The notes beneath the pieces were generated by a model that worked only from the letters and a program-made list of their open reading frames with translations, searched no databases and had not been told where the DNA came from. From assembly GCA_023150945.1 (NCBI GenBank), contig JAKLJX010000010.1, forward strand, positions 1-64,000: a stretch of 64,000 nt of DNA. Direction: 5' to 3'. Position numbers and translations under genes: made by a program. Each line of letters starts with the position of its first letter. Position 1 is the first letter of the stretch. Positions 35,008 to 45,200 of this stretch are shown piece by piece. Source of the DNA: a bacterium (GTDB lineage: Bacteria; Zhuqueibacterota; Zhuqueibacteria; Zhuqueibacterales; Zhuqueibacteraceae).

Positions 35008-36939
35008 TCAGCGCCACTCACCGCGCAACTCGTCGGTGATTTCAGAGTAGCCCTGGGTGACCTCCCATTTTGCAAAATCGAGCTCGAGCCACTGATTGTT
35101 GATGCGCAACACCAGGCGCCGCTGGTTGGGATAATAGCGCAGAAACTGGCTTTCGAACAGCGGGCAGGCTTCCGCCAGCACCGGCAGGCCATTGAGCAGG
35201 CGCCGCACCGTGCCGGTGGCGGCATTGTAGGAAAACAGCATGCGGTCGCCGTAGCTGGTGGTATATCTCACGCGGTTGGTGGCCTCGGCGTCGCGATCGA
35301 TGGTGAGTTTGGCCACTTCGCGCACGCGGCGCTGGAACTCTTCAAAGCTGGCGTTCTCCAGCGGCGTGCTGACTTCGATCACGAAACCGTTGCGCCGGCC
35401 TTCGGAAACAAACAGCCGGCCGCCCGGAATCTTTTCGAAACGAAACGGCTGCATCGGCAGCACGGCGATGAACGTGCCGGCCGCGCGGCAGAAAATCCAT
35501 TCTCCCGGCTGCAGGCTGGCGCCCTCGCTGGCAGCCGCGGAAAAATCCTGCAGATCCTCCGAGAAAAAGCCGTTCAGCCGGACGTGCGTGAGCGTATCGG
35601 GCGCGTCATAGAGGCCCAGCAAAACATTGCGATGCTGAAACAACCTTTCGTAGGCCGAGGCGCCGGTGAGGCGCACTTCCTGGCTGCGACGGCTGCGCGG
35701 CGAGTTGGCTTCCGCCAGCATCACACGCGGCTCCTCGGCGCGAAACAGCGCCAGCTCGCGCGCGCTGGTGGAAGGATAGGTAATGAACAGTGTCGGCCGG
35801 TCGTCCGTTTCGGAGAGATAGGTCAGGCCCCAGGAGTGCTGGTGGGTCGGGTAGAACAATCCGCCTTGTTGCGACCCGAGAATATACTGCTTGGTGACAT
35901 AGGCATACTTGCACACCATGGTTTCTTGCTTGGGTGCGGGGCGCAAAAAGCGGGCGGCGCTTTTGCGCTCGAGATGCACATACCCGCCCAGCGGATCGCG
36001 GTTGGTGGCCAGTTCGAGAATCACACTGGCCAGCTCGAAGCTGCTGAGCGAGGCGAACAGCAACTCCGGGCTGGGCGCCATCCGGCCCGCGCCAAAATAG
36101 AGCCAGGCAAAGCCCGCGCTCAACGCGTCGCGCGGCGACATGATTTGCGCTTCGGAGATGCGGCTGTGTGCGCCGGCATACAAACCGTCCAAATGTTCCG
36201 AGGCAAAATCGAGCATGATCAGGTTCAACACCACTTTCAGGCGCTTGCGGAACAGATCATCGCGGGTGAATTCGTGCATCAGCGCGAGCGTGGCGAAGAA
36301 AGACGGCATGAATTGCGGGGAATCATATTCGCTCTGGCCGTTTTCCACCAATTGATTGATCCAGGCGGTGAAATAGCTCTTGGCTTCCAGCAGGTTTTCC
36401 GCTGAGGATTTGCCGTTGAACCATTGTTCCGCTGGCGTGTCCGGCCAGGTTTCCGCCGCCAGCAGCAGAGCGGCATAGTACATGTGCCACTCGTGTTCCG
36501 CCTCTCCCCGCCGGGTCGGCACCTCCGCCAGCGACCGCTTGATGCTTTCCGCCAAAGCATAGGGCAGGTTCTGCCGGCCGAAGAGATAAATCGCCACGCG
36601 ATAGAAGGCATCGCCGGGCGCGGTTGCAGGCTTGGCCAGCAGTTCGCCCAGCATGCGGTGGGCTTCGGAAATGCGTTCGCCGGTGGCGTAGCGTGCGGCC
36701 ACACCTGCGAAGCTGGGCTGGCGTTCCTGTTCGACAAAGTGCATCAGCAGCAATTGGCCGCGGATTTCGATTTCATTTTGCCCGCTGCCGGCCGAATCCG
36801 GCTGCGTTTGCGCCGGGCAGAGGGAAGCGAGGGCGAGAGTGCTCAGCAGCACACTGGCGGCGCGTTTCAGCTTGGGGAAAATGGAAGGCAGGCGCTGCGA
36901 ATTCCGTGCGGCCGTGCCGGCAGAGGGAAGTGTTTGCAT
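35008..36939 (-). CDS. Secreted protein of unknown function, helical-toroid-like
   Basis: A 643-residue exported protein. The ATG at 36939 is preceded by AAGGA seven bases away and leads into a hydrophobic export segment (ASVLLSTLALASLCPAQ). Residues about 90-330 are helix-rich with paired hairpins (YFTAWINQLVENGQSEYDSP, FFATLALMHEFTRDDLFRKR, RDALSAGFAWLYFG), like the alpha-toroids of polysaccharide lyases and heparinases. The second half is beta-rich (KYAYVTKQYILGSQQGGLFY, WIFCRAAGTFIAVLPM), also like lyase C-terminal sheets. I cannot assign a lyase family or catalytic residues, so the function remains open. It lies downstream of the glutamate dehydrogenase gene across a palindrome-rich spacer. 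Confidence 0.8.
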   Translation of the reverse strand: MQTLPSAGTAARNSQRLPSIFPKLKRAASVLLSTLALASLCPAQTQPDSAGSGQNEIEIRGQLLLMHFVEQERQPSFAGVAARYATGERISEAHRMLGELLAKPATAPGDAFYRVAIYLFGRQNLPYALAESIKRSLAEVPTRRGEAEHEWHMYYAALLLAAETWPDTPAEQWFNGKSSAENLLEAKSYFTAWINQLVENGQSEYDSPQFMPSFFATLALMHEFTRDDLFRKRLKVVLNLIMLDFASEHLDGLYAGAHSRISEAQIMSPRDALSAGFAWLYFGAGRMAPSPELLFASLSSFELASVILELATNRDPLGGYVHLERKSAARFLRPAPKQETMVCKYAYVTKQYILGSQQGGLFYPTHQHSWGLTYLSETDDRPTLFITYPSTSARELALFRAEEPRVMLAEANSPRSRRSQEVRLTGASAYERLFQHRNVLLGLYDAPDTLTHVRLNGFFSEDLQDFSAAASEGASLQPGEWIFCRAAGTFIAVLPMQPFRFEKIPGGRLFVSEGRRNGFVIEVSTPLENASFEEFQRRVREVAKLTIDRDAEATNRVRYTTSYGDRMLFSYNAATGTVRRLLNGLPVLAEACPLFESQFLRYYPNQRRLVLRINNQWLELDFAKWEVTQGYSEITDELRGEWR

Positions 36940-36975
36940 GTCGAGTCCTTCTGATGCAGTTGCAGGGATGATGGA

Positions 36976-37179
36976 GGCGAGGTCCGCCTCGCCGTTCCGG
37001 CTGATTGCCGGCGCAACCCCCAAAGGGGTCACCCAGTGGCGGCTGCCACTGGGTGGTTGGTGTCCATCCGAAATCGCGAACTTTTAAGGAAACGTTCCTG
37101 CACCGGCTTGGCCGTGGCATCAAAAACTTCAGCGTTCCCACCACACTCGAAGCTTTAGCGACCTCGGCTCAGCCGAGGT
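36976..37179. repeat. Cluster of three intergenic palindromes
   Basis: Between gdhA and the secreted-protein gene are three palindromes: 36976-36993 (7-bp stems, loop TCCG on the plus strand), 37030-37055 (perfect 11-bp stems, 4-nt loop, CACCCAGTGGC arm), and 37161-37179 (9-bp stems, ACCTCGGCT arm). None is followed by a T-run on either strand. The first lies 37 nt upstream of the start at 36939 in its leader. Confidence 0.65.
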
Positions 37180-37204
37180 TGGAACATCTTCGGACAGGCA
37201 CTCA

Positions 37205-38470
37205 TTATGGATAAATGCCGCGCAAGCGAATGGCTTCGGCGACGCGGTCGATGCCGAGGATGTAGGCGGCCAGCCGCATCCCGACCTGATACTTCTGCTT
37301 CATCTTGAGCACTTCCTGGAAGCTGGTGACCATGACTTCGCGCAGATAGCTGGTCACGTCGTTTTCGCGCCAGAAGAAGTGATAATTGTCCTGCACCCAT
37401 TCAAAATACGAGACGGTCACTCCGCCGGCGTTGGCGAGAATATCCGGCAGGATGAAGACGCCCTTCTGCTCGAGCATCTTGTCCGCGTCCGGCGTGGTGG
37501 GGCCGTTGGCCGCCTCGCCGATGATGCGGGCGCGAATGCGGCCGGCATTGTGTCGCGTAATCTGATTCTCGGTGGCCGCCGGCACCAGCACTTCGCACTC
37601 CAGCGTGAGCAACTCGTCATTGCTGATTACCTCGGCGCCGGCAAAACCCTTGAGCGTGCCGGTTTTTTCTTTGTGAATGAAGGCCCGCTCCAGGTCGATG
37701 CCGTTTTTGTTGTAGAGGCAGACGGACGAGTCGGAAATGCCGATGATGCGCATCTGATGTTCGAGCTGCAGATATTTCGCCGCAACCGTGCCGGCATTGC
37801 CGAACCCTTGAACCACGGCGCGGCTGTCTTTGAGATTCAATTTGAGGTGTGCGGCAGCCTCGGCGATGGTGAACACACAGCCGCGCCCCGTGGCTTCGGC
37901 GCGGCCGCGCGAGCCGCCGAGCGAGAGCGGCTTGCCGGTCACGACGCCGGGCACGGCATAGCCCTTCATCATGCTGTAGGTGTCCATGATCCAGGCCATC
38001 ACCTGGGGGTTGGTGTAGACATCGGGTGCGGGAATATCACGCTCGGGGCCGATCATGGGGATGATCTCCGTGGCGTAGCGCCGGGTGAGGCGCTCCAATT
38101 CGCCGCTGTCCATGTTTTTCACGTCGCAAATGACGCCGCCCTTGCCCCCGCCAAAAGGCAGATTGACCACCGCGCACTTCCACGTCATCCAGGTCGCGAG
38201 CGCGCGCACTTCATCCAGCGTTACCTCGGGATGATAGCGGATGCCGCCCTTGGCCGGGCCGCGCGCCGTGCTGTGCTGCACGCGATGGCCGGTGAAAATC
38301 TGAATGCGACCATCACGCATGCGCACCGGAAAATGAGTGGTCAATTCGCGCTCGGGCAGCCGCGCGCGCTGCCACAAATCATACTGCAGGTCCATGACTT
38401 TTGCCGCTTCGTCGTAGACCGTCAGAGCCGACTCCCAAGGATTGTACTCGGGCTGCGCATTTTGTGCCAT
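37205..38470 (-). CDS. gdhA: Glutamate dehydrogenase (Glu/Leu/Phe/Val dehydrogenase family)
   Basis: A 421-residue enzyme. The start at 38470 (MAQNAQPEYNPWESALTVYD) has GGAG six bases upstream. Substrate-binding GPAKGGIRYHPEVTLDEVRA and catalytic PFGGGKGGVICD are present, then PERDIPAPDVYTNPQVMAW and a Rossmann half (VVQGFGNAGTVAAKYL). Length and the DIPAPDVYT motif fit hexameric bacterial/archaeal-type glutamate dehydrogenase. Reaction: glutamate to 2-oxoglutarate and ammonia, linking carbon and nitrogen metabolism. Cofactor preference cannot be read safely. Confidence 0.94.
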   Translation of the reverse strand: MAQNAQPEYNPWESALTVYDEAAKVMDLQYDLWQRARLPERELTTHFPVRMRDGRIQIFTGHRVQHSTARGPAKGGIRYHPEVTLDEVRALATWMTWKCAVVNLPFGGGKGGVICDVKNMDSGELERLTRRYATEIIPMIGPERDIPAPDVYTNPQVMAWIMDTYSMMKGYAVPGVVTGKPLSLGGSRGRAEATGRGCVFTIAEAAAHLKLNLKDSRAVVQGFGNAGTVAAKYLQLEHQMRIIGISDSSVCLYNKNGIDLERAFIHKEKTGTLKGFAGAEVISNDELLTLECEVLVPAATENQITRHNAGRIRARIIGEAANGPTTPDADKMLEQKGVFILPDILANAGGVTVSYFEWVQDNYHFFWRENDVTSYLREVMVTSFQEVLKMKQKYQVGMRLAAYILGIDRVAEAIRLRGIYP

Positions 38471-38563
38471 AGGAAACTCCCATCGTTTTGCACTGCGAAA
38501 CAACTTGTTGATTGACTACCGGCGCTCCGAAACACCGGCATGATCTTCTCTCACATCCACGTT

Positions 38564-40129
38564 TCATTTGGGCCAAGCCCACGCGGGGAATTGATCCCAT
38601 GCAATGTCGAACACCGGTGCCGCGCAACCATAGATCGCCAGCGTGATGATGACGGCACCGATCAGATTCAGCCAGAATCCCGTCTTCGCCATTTGCGGCA
38701 CGGTCACGTGGCCGGAGGCAAAAACGATGGCATTCGGCGCGGTTGCCACCGGCAGCATGAACGCGCAGGAGGAAGAGATTGCCACTGCGATCATGAGCGG
38801 CAGCGGATTCATGTGCATGGCCTGCGCGGTGGCGGCCGCAATCGGCATGAAGATGGTGGCAGTCGCGGTGTTGGAGTTCACCTCCGTGAAAAAGGTAATG
38901 GCCAGGCAAACCAGCAGGATCACCGCCAGCGGCGGCAGGCCGGCGAGCAGTTGCAGCCGCTCACCAACCCACACCGACAAACCCGTGGCAACGAAGGCCG
39001 CAGAAACCGCCAAGCCGCCGCCGAAGAAGAGCAGGATCCCCCACGGCACCTTGGTTGCTGTCTTCCAATCGAGCAGAAACTCGCCCCGTTTCCAGTCAAC
39101 CGGAATCAGGAACAAGAGTATGCCGGCGGTCATGGCAATCGTGGAGTCCGTCACTTTCTTGTGCAAAGCGAGCGAGCTGGCCCAACCGGGCAGGCGAAAC
39201 ATGCCGAGGTCAATATCCACCCTAAACACCCAGGCCAGGGCGGCGCTCACAAAGATGAGCAAGGTGAATCGTTCCCCGCGTGACATGCGGCCGAGCTTGC
39301 GGAGTTCTTCGACAATGACCTCCTGGGTCTTGGAGGAATCGACCCGGCCCACGGGAAAGAGCACGCGCGTCATCAATAGCCACGCGATGGGAATGAACAA
39401 GATGACGGTCGGAATGCCGAAGCTTGCCCAACGCACGAAGTCGATCTCGGGACCATCGGGGAACAGCTTCTCGACGTTGCTGGCGAAAATCAGATTCGGC
39501 GCGGTGCCCAGCAGCGTGCCCATGCCGCCGATGTTCGAAGCATATGCAATACCCAACATCAGGCAGGTCTGCAGGTGCCGCACCGGCTCCTGCGCTTCCC
39601 CGCTCGCGCCTTCCACCAATTGTGAAATGACCGCCGCGGTGATGGGATACATCATCATGGTGGTGGCGCTGTTGGAAATCCACAGCGAGAGGAAGGCGGT
39701 GGCGCACATGAAGCCCAAGACCAGGCGCCTCGGGCTGGCGCCGATCAGGCGGATGATGTGCAGCGCCAGGCGTTTGTGCAGGTTCCAGCGTTGCATCGCC
39801 ATCGCAATGAAAAAGCCGCCCAGAAACAAATAGATGATCTCATCGCTGTAGTTGACGGTCACCGCGCTCATCGGCAGGATGCCGAGGAAGGGGAAGAGCA
39901 CCATTGGCAGCAACGCCGTGGCCGGCATTGGAATCGCCTCCGTGATCCACCACAGCGCCATCAGCAGGCTGGTGGCGAGCAGGCGGCGGGCCTCGACCGC
40001 AAGCCCGGGGGTAAGCTCGGGACACAGCATGAGGGCGAACAGCAGAGGGCCGGCAAACAATCCGATTTTGCGGCGGCGGCCAAACGGTGCGTCGGATAAC
40101 TCATCGTGGACAGGCGGCGGTGCTTCCAT
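38564..40129 (-). CDS. SLC13/DASS sodium:dicarboxylate (or anion) symporter
   Basis: A 521-residue membrane carrier with about 12-14 hydrophobic segments. Both DASS hairpin signatures are visible: WISNSATTMMMYPI in the first half and the SNT motif within EVNSNTATATIFMPIAAA in the second; these bind sodium and the carboxylate. LWWITEAIPMPATALLPMVL and YLFLGGFFIAMAMQRWNLHK are also typical. The start at 40129 is uncertain: an ATG at 40186 is equally open and neither has a strong Shine-Dalgarno. Likely substrate is a C4 dicarboxylate, which would fit the neighbouring glutamate dehydrogenase, but sulfate is possible. Confidence 0.9.
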   Translation of the reverse strand: MEAPPPVHDELSDAPFGRRRKIGLFAGPLLFALMLCPELTPGLAVEARRLLATSLLMALWWITEAIPMPATALLPMVLFPFLGILPMSAVTVNYSDEIIYLFLGGFFIAMAMQRWNLHKRLALHIIRLIGASPRRLVLGFMCATAFLSLWISNSATTMMMYPITAAVISQLVEGASGEAQEPVRHLQTCLMLGIAYASNIGGMGTLLGTAPNLIFASNVEKLFPDGPEIDFVRWASFGIPTVILFIPIAWLLMTRVLFPVGRVDSSKTQEVIVEELRKLGRMSRGERFTLLIFVSAALAWVFRVDIDLGMFRLPGWASSLALHKKVTDSTIAMTAGILLFLIPVDWKRGEFLLDWKTATKVPWGILLFFGGGLAVSAAFVATGLSVWVGERLQLLAGLPPLAVILLVCLAITFFTEVNSNTATATIFMPIAAATAQAMHMNPLPLMIAVAISSSCAFMLPVATAPNAIVFASGHVTVPQMAKTGFWLNLIGAVIITLAIYGCAAPVFDIAWDQFPAWAWPK

Positions 40130-40313
40130 GAGGTCGTTGCGCTTGTGCAGGTCAAGTCGGCATTCCCCTCGCGGGTATTCCTGCATGCCGGGCGCCTGCC
40201 GTGAGCAAGAACACGATGGCGGAAGTTCTGTATCTATGTTGACCGCGAAGGCAGTTTCGCTGTGTTGTGTCGGATGAGGCTGCGGACCACGGGCAATGAG
40301 GCGCGCGCCCCGG

Positions 40314-40700
40314 TCAACTGGGATAGCGCTTCATCTTTTTCCATTTCCAACCAAAGAGGCGCGCGCCGAGTTTGCGCGACCAGCGGTAGCGCGAGGCCCA
40401 TTTGCGCAACACATGATGATCATGACTGGGGCTTCCGTCCTTGCGCATGGTCTGCACCGGCGTGAACCGCAAGCCGGCGAGCGTCGAGCGCACGGCCCGC
40501 AACCGGGCTTCTTCCTGCAGCAATTCGGCTTCTGTGCACAAGCCTTTTTGGACGAGAACGTTGATAACGGCTTCGAGTGAAAGCTGATCCTGGGTGAGGG
40601 CGGCGTGCGGCTTCTCCGGCCAGTGCTCATCGTTTTCTTCTGCCGCAGCAGGTAGGGGGGCGCGATCCTCGCGCGGAAGAGAGTTCGTGAGGTCAACCAT
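40314..40700 (-). CDS. Small hypothetical protein
   Basis: A 128-residue protein starting at 40700 (MVDLTNSLPREDRAPLPAAA) with AGGA eight bases upstream. A helical section, LSLEAVINVLVQKGLCTEAE LLQEE, resembles a short winged or coiled region found in several small bacterial proteins; the C-terminus is basic (RWSRKLGARLFGWKWKKMKR). No family is recognised. It lies upstream of the SLC13 gene on the same strand. Confidence 0.6.
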   Translation of the reverse strand: MVDLTNSLPREDRAPLPAAAEENDEHWPEKPHAALTQDQLSLEAVINVLVQKGLCTEAELLQEEARLRAVRSTLAGLRFTPVQTMRKDGSPSHDHHVLRKWASRYRWSRKLGARLFGWKWKKMKRYPS

Positions 40701-40919
40701 GTGCTGATCCTTGCGCTGATGGTACGGCTCTTGGGAACGGCCGAATGTATTTTTTTTCCGCTCAAAACGCAAGGCCGAAAAGCCGCGGCCAATTCGCTGA
40801 TGACGGGCGATTAACACTTTGCCGCATGGCATTGCCCAGGTGCCGATTCATTGCCGAGTCGTCTCTCGCGGTTGGCGTTTGCCCTTGCGCTGCGGATCTT
40901 CCGCATCGGTTGCTGACGC

Positions 40920-41648
40920 TCATTTGCGCCGCTCAGATTCTGCCGGGGTCGCGCCAAGCAACATGCGTGAATCCTTCTGCTCGCCCGGCTCGGAAGAATA
41001 GATCTGCGTCTGCGGACCCACGCCCTCCACGTCGGCAAAGACGAACTTCACCATGCCGGCATTCATGCGCGCAAAGAGATTCGGCGGTTCGCCGGCAGAG
41101 GCCGGCCGGTAATAAAACCAGAATTCCAGGGACTTGATCGAAGCGCCCGGTAGCGGAAGATCGATCCAGTGCTCATGCAGAATCTCATCCGGCGGCCCGT
41201 AGAGAAGATAAACCCGGCCGCGTGCGGTTTCCCAGCCGGCGCGCCGGCCTTCGCGAAAACTCTCGTTAGCGTACTTCCGCCGCTGCTCATAGGCGTCCTT
41301 CGCTTCGTTTCCTGGCGTGGTAGAATCAGGGTCGCGTTTGCTCCAAAACTCCGCCGCGAACCGCTGCAGTTCTTCCGCGGTATGAATCTGCTTGAAGGCT
41401 TTGCGCTCCGCGGAATTACCGAAATAGGCGACGGCGGGCGTGACGCGCTGTTTGAGTGCTTGGGGCCCGTCCACCGCTGTCGATTTCTTCATCGTTTTGA
41501 TAAACCAGATGCTCCCCATCACCAGAACCGAGCCCGCGCTGGCAACGTAGACCCAGGCCGGGGTCGGGGGATCCAGGTGGCGCGAATGCGGATTGGAGAA
41601 CGCAAGCAAGCTGGGGGCCAGTGCCAATACCACGATACGGCTCATCAT
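40920..41648 (-). CDS. GWxTD-domain protein
   Basis: A 242-residue membrane-anchored or exported protein. The start at 41648 has GGAGAG seven bases upstream. There is an early signal-like segment and a second hydrophobic one (AWVYVASAGSVLVMGSIWFI, about 30-50). The domain core is AEFWSKRDPDSTTPGNEAKD, then ANESFREGRRAGWETARGRV and YLLYGPPDEI, the hallmark of GWxTD proteins; the D of GWxTD is Ala here. Family knowledge: the domain is common in Bacteroidota, Ignavibacteria and related phyla and its role is unknown. It supports the FCB placement. Confidence 0.85.
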   Translation of the reverse strand: MMSRIVVLALAPSLLAFSNPHSRHLDPPTPAWVYVASAGSVLVMGSIWFIKTMKKSTAVDGPQALKQRVTPAVAYFGNSAERKAFKQIHTAEELQRFAAEFWSKRDPDSTTPGNEAKDAYEQRRKYANESFREGRRAGWETARGRVYLLYGPPDEILHEHWIDLPLPGASIKSLEFWFYYRPASAGEPPNLFARMNAGMVKFVFADVEGVGPQTQIYSSEPGEQKDSRMLLGATPAESERRK

Positions 41649-42236
41649 GGCCGACTCTCCTCGATATATTCTCGTAGCGTAGGCTGCCAGCCTGACAACG
41701 AGGGTGAGCCGGAAGCGTGCACGAAAGTATCTTGTCGGTTGTGATCGTTCTTCCCGAGCAAATTCGGCATGTGAAAGGCGTGAATCACAGCAGGCGGCAT
41801 GCGCTTCAAATACAGACAAGTTCGTTGAAATGCAGAAGCCGCGCAAGTCATGGCAGGGAGGGCGGTGCAATCCCTCGGAAAGCCAACGGCGATGGTGAGA
41901 CGCCACACTTCTTGATCATCGTGGCGGCTGAGCTGAGGGCGGAACAAGACTGCACTCAGATCAGTTGGCGCGCGTGATGCGCCACCAATCAGGAGAGGGT
42001 CTCCCGTGAGTCTGTTTGGAATGAACCAGGTGAGATACTGGGCGCGCGGCCGGCGGAAACCGCACGCCCAGTGTTTGGGAGGAGCTCGACATCGACAAAG
42101 CTGCCGATGAAATCCGGGTGAGGCCGGCGGGAACCGCACGCCCAGTGTTTGGGAGGAGCTCTTTTCGACAAGGCGTCGCGCCGGCGTCCTTCTGCAAAGG
42201 TTATCAGAAAGAAGCCGGCGTGATCAAGTCGCAAGT
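41649..42236. other. Intergenic region with direct repeat
   Basis: A 588-bp stretch between the GWxTD gene and the end of the M4 protease gene. It holds the direct repeat listed separately and an 8-bp inverted repeat (ACTGGGCG at 42037-42044, CGCCCAGT at 42065-42072). No gene is seen. Confidence 0.5.
42048..42161. repeat. 40-bp direct repeat, two copies
   Basis: Copies at 42048-42087 and 42122-42161 differ at one base; start-to-start distance is 74 bp. Each copy runs from GGCCGGCGG through CGCACGCCCAGTG to GGGAGGAGCTC. It lies just past the stop of the M4 protease gene. It may be a dispersed element or a recent local duplication. Confidence 0.85.
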
Positions 42237-45200
42237 TTACTTCATCAACACGAGCTTCTTCTGCGCGGTGAATTCGCCCGCTTTGATCACGTACAAATAC
42301 ACGCCGCTCGCCACGCGGCTGCCGCGTTCGTCGGTCGCATCCCACACGAGATCGTGCCGTCCGGCGCTCAATTCACCTGCCACCAGCCGCTTCACGAGCT
42401 GGCCGCTCATGTTGTAGATCGCCAGGGTCACCTCACCTGCTTCCGGCAGGGCAAAGCCGATGGTGGTGGTGGGATTGAAGGGATTGGGATAGTTCTGCAT
42501 CAACTCGAAGCTTGCCGGCAACGCAGTCGCGGCCTCGGTCACTTGCACCGCCTCGCTGATTTTCGCAAGCGTCAATCCCGCGGTGGCCGTTGTTCCCCGG
42601 AACTCGATCTGGTCGATATAGACATCATCATTGTCGGCACTGGCATCGCACAGGAAGCGAAGGCGCGCATTGCTCGGGAAGTTGTAGGTGCTGCGCGGGA
42701 TCGTCACCACCGCGTGATAGAACACGTTGTTCTGCACGCTGCCCGCGCGCGCAATGGCGGCCACGGTTTGCCAGGCGGAACCGTTGTAATATTGCACCCA
42801 GAAGTCTTCATTCAATTCCATGCTGACCATGATAAAATAGAAATCAACTTCCAGAGTGTTGTAGCCGGTGACGTTGTAGCTTCCGGTGTGATAGAATGAC
42901 GAAGCGGTGCCGCTGTTGTCCTGGATGTTCGCCGCAGCGTTGCCCTGATAGGCATAGGTGCCGCCGGTATAGCGCGACATGTCTGAACCGCCGTCGGTGT
43001 AGCTGCCCATGCCGGTTTCGAAGTTGTCGGAGGTGATGACCACCCAGCCGCTGCCTGCGGGGTTCACCGTGATGTTCATGAGTGCCTGATCGCTGCCGCC
43101 ACGGCCGTCTTCGACGCGCACCGTGAACTGATTCGTGCCCACGTCGCCACTGCCCGGTGTGCCGGAGAGCGCGCCGTTGCTCGCCACGCTCAACCACGCC
43201 GGGCCGCTCACTTTTGAAAAGGTCAGGGGATCGTTGTCCGGATCGGTGGCATCGCCGGCAAGTGATGCGCTGTACGCCACCCCTTCGGTCGCACTCGGCT
43301 TGTTGAGCGGATCATTGGTGAAAGACGGCGGATTGTTGCCCGGCACGGTCACGCTGATTTCATCGAAAGCAAAGCCGTCGGTGGTGATCGGGTAATCGTC
43401 ATACTGCTGGAACTTGACAATGAACGTGCTGGTCAGGCTCAGGCCGTTGGCTGCCGCCAGCGCATCCAGATCAAGATTGAAGCTTTGCCAGGCCGTGCTG
43501 CTGCCGCTCAAGCTTTGCACTTTGACGAAGTTGGTGCCGCCGTTATTGGAGAAATAAACGCCGTCCTGCGAATGCGTTTCGTCGCTGAACTCCTTCCAGC
43601 GAAAAGCCAGATTCACTTGCGACTGGCCGGCAAGATTCAGATGCAGCCAGGCTTCGTTTTGATTGAGCACGCCGCTGCTGCTCACATCCATGACCAGGTG
43701 ATAGCTGCCGGCATAAGGCCCGTTGGTATTGAGCACGCGAATGCGGCCGGCGCTGTTGGATTTGTAGGTGTTCCAGTGATTATCCAGCGCCCCGCTCTCG
43801 AAGCCCGTGTAGTACGGCAGGGTGGCATATTCTGCCGGCGGCTGCGGAATCGTTCCGACGCCGACCGCCAGCCAGGCTTCGGCGGTGGCGAGCGCCTCCG
43901 GTGAGCCGGCACCATACAATCCTTCCGCGGCTGCGATGGCGCCGCTGCGCGCGGCATTGTAATTCGAGCTGGAGGTCAAGAACGAGTTGTTGTTGGTGTA
44001 GGCAATGGCTGCCGCTTTGGTGAGGCCCTGGGCGGGGACGTTGTAGTTGTAGCCCACATCATTGGTGCCGCTGCCGCCTTCCACCAACAAATAGAACCAA
44101 AAATTCTGCACGCCGCTGTTGGTGTGCACCCCGCCGTTGTCGCCGGTGCCGTTGTACCAATAGGTGCCTTGATAGGTATCGGGATCGCTGAACTCGTTGG
44201 GGTTGCGCATATTGCGGATGCCCAAGCCACTGGCGCTCATGTCCTCGCCCACGCGCCACGTGGCTACGGGCAAGCCGCTCTCCACGCCCGGGTTCTCTTT
44301 GAAGAACTCCACGGCATTGCCGAAAATGTCGCTGAAGGATTCATTGAGCGCACCCGATTCGTTTTGATAGATCAAATTGGAGGAAAAGTCCGTCACGCCG
44401 TGGGTCAGCTCATGGCCGACGACATCCAGGCAGACCAGCGGAAAATAGTTGACGCCATCGCCGTCGCCATAGGTCATGCGGCTGCCGTCCCAGAACGCAT
44501 TCACGTTGTTGGGATAACCCATGCCCACGAGATTGGCGTGCACGTAGCTGAGCAGGGTAAATCCTGCATTGTCGAGGCTGTTGCGGTTGTGTTTGACGAA
44601 GAAATAATCATAGGTGGCTTCCGCGCCCCAGTGCCCACTCACGCCGGCGCCATCCCACGGGCCATTGGCGCTGGTGGAAGTGAAGTCGGTTGCCGCAGTA
44701 TAACTGGTGCCGTTGTTCATGTTGAACGTGCGAATGTCCGCGCCGCGCACCGTGTTGCCGTTTTCCTGCAAGCGAAAACTCGAGCTCGAGACTTGATCCA
44801 CGGTCATGGCAACCGTGCCGTTGTAGAGCGAAGCTCCGCTGCCGGCGACATCAACGTCATGAATGCGGGTGAGAACGTTCACGATCTCGCCGGTCTTGGC
44901 ATCGACATCCACGTAGTAGCGGCCCAGCGGCTTGGCGGCATAGATGTCGAAGCGATACACCAGCTTCAAGTTCTCCGCGAGCATTTCTGCCCGGCCGGAA
45001 GTGATCTTCAATTCGCCCCTAGGATAGAAGGTCGCATTGGCATCATTGCGCTCTCGTTTCAAAAAGGCTTCGTTGGCTTCGTCCTGCCACATGTAGCTTT
45101 CGGCGCCAATATGCTGCAGCGCAGCTTGCCGCGCGGCGGCTTCACCGAGGCTGGGCGTGACCTCCATCTTCAAGTCGTGCACCAGCAGGCCGTTGGCATA

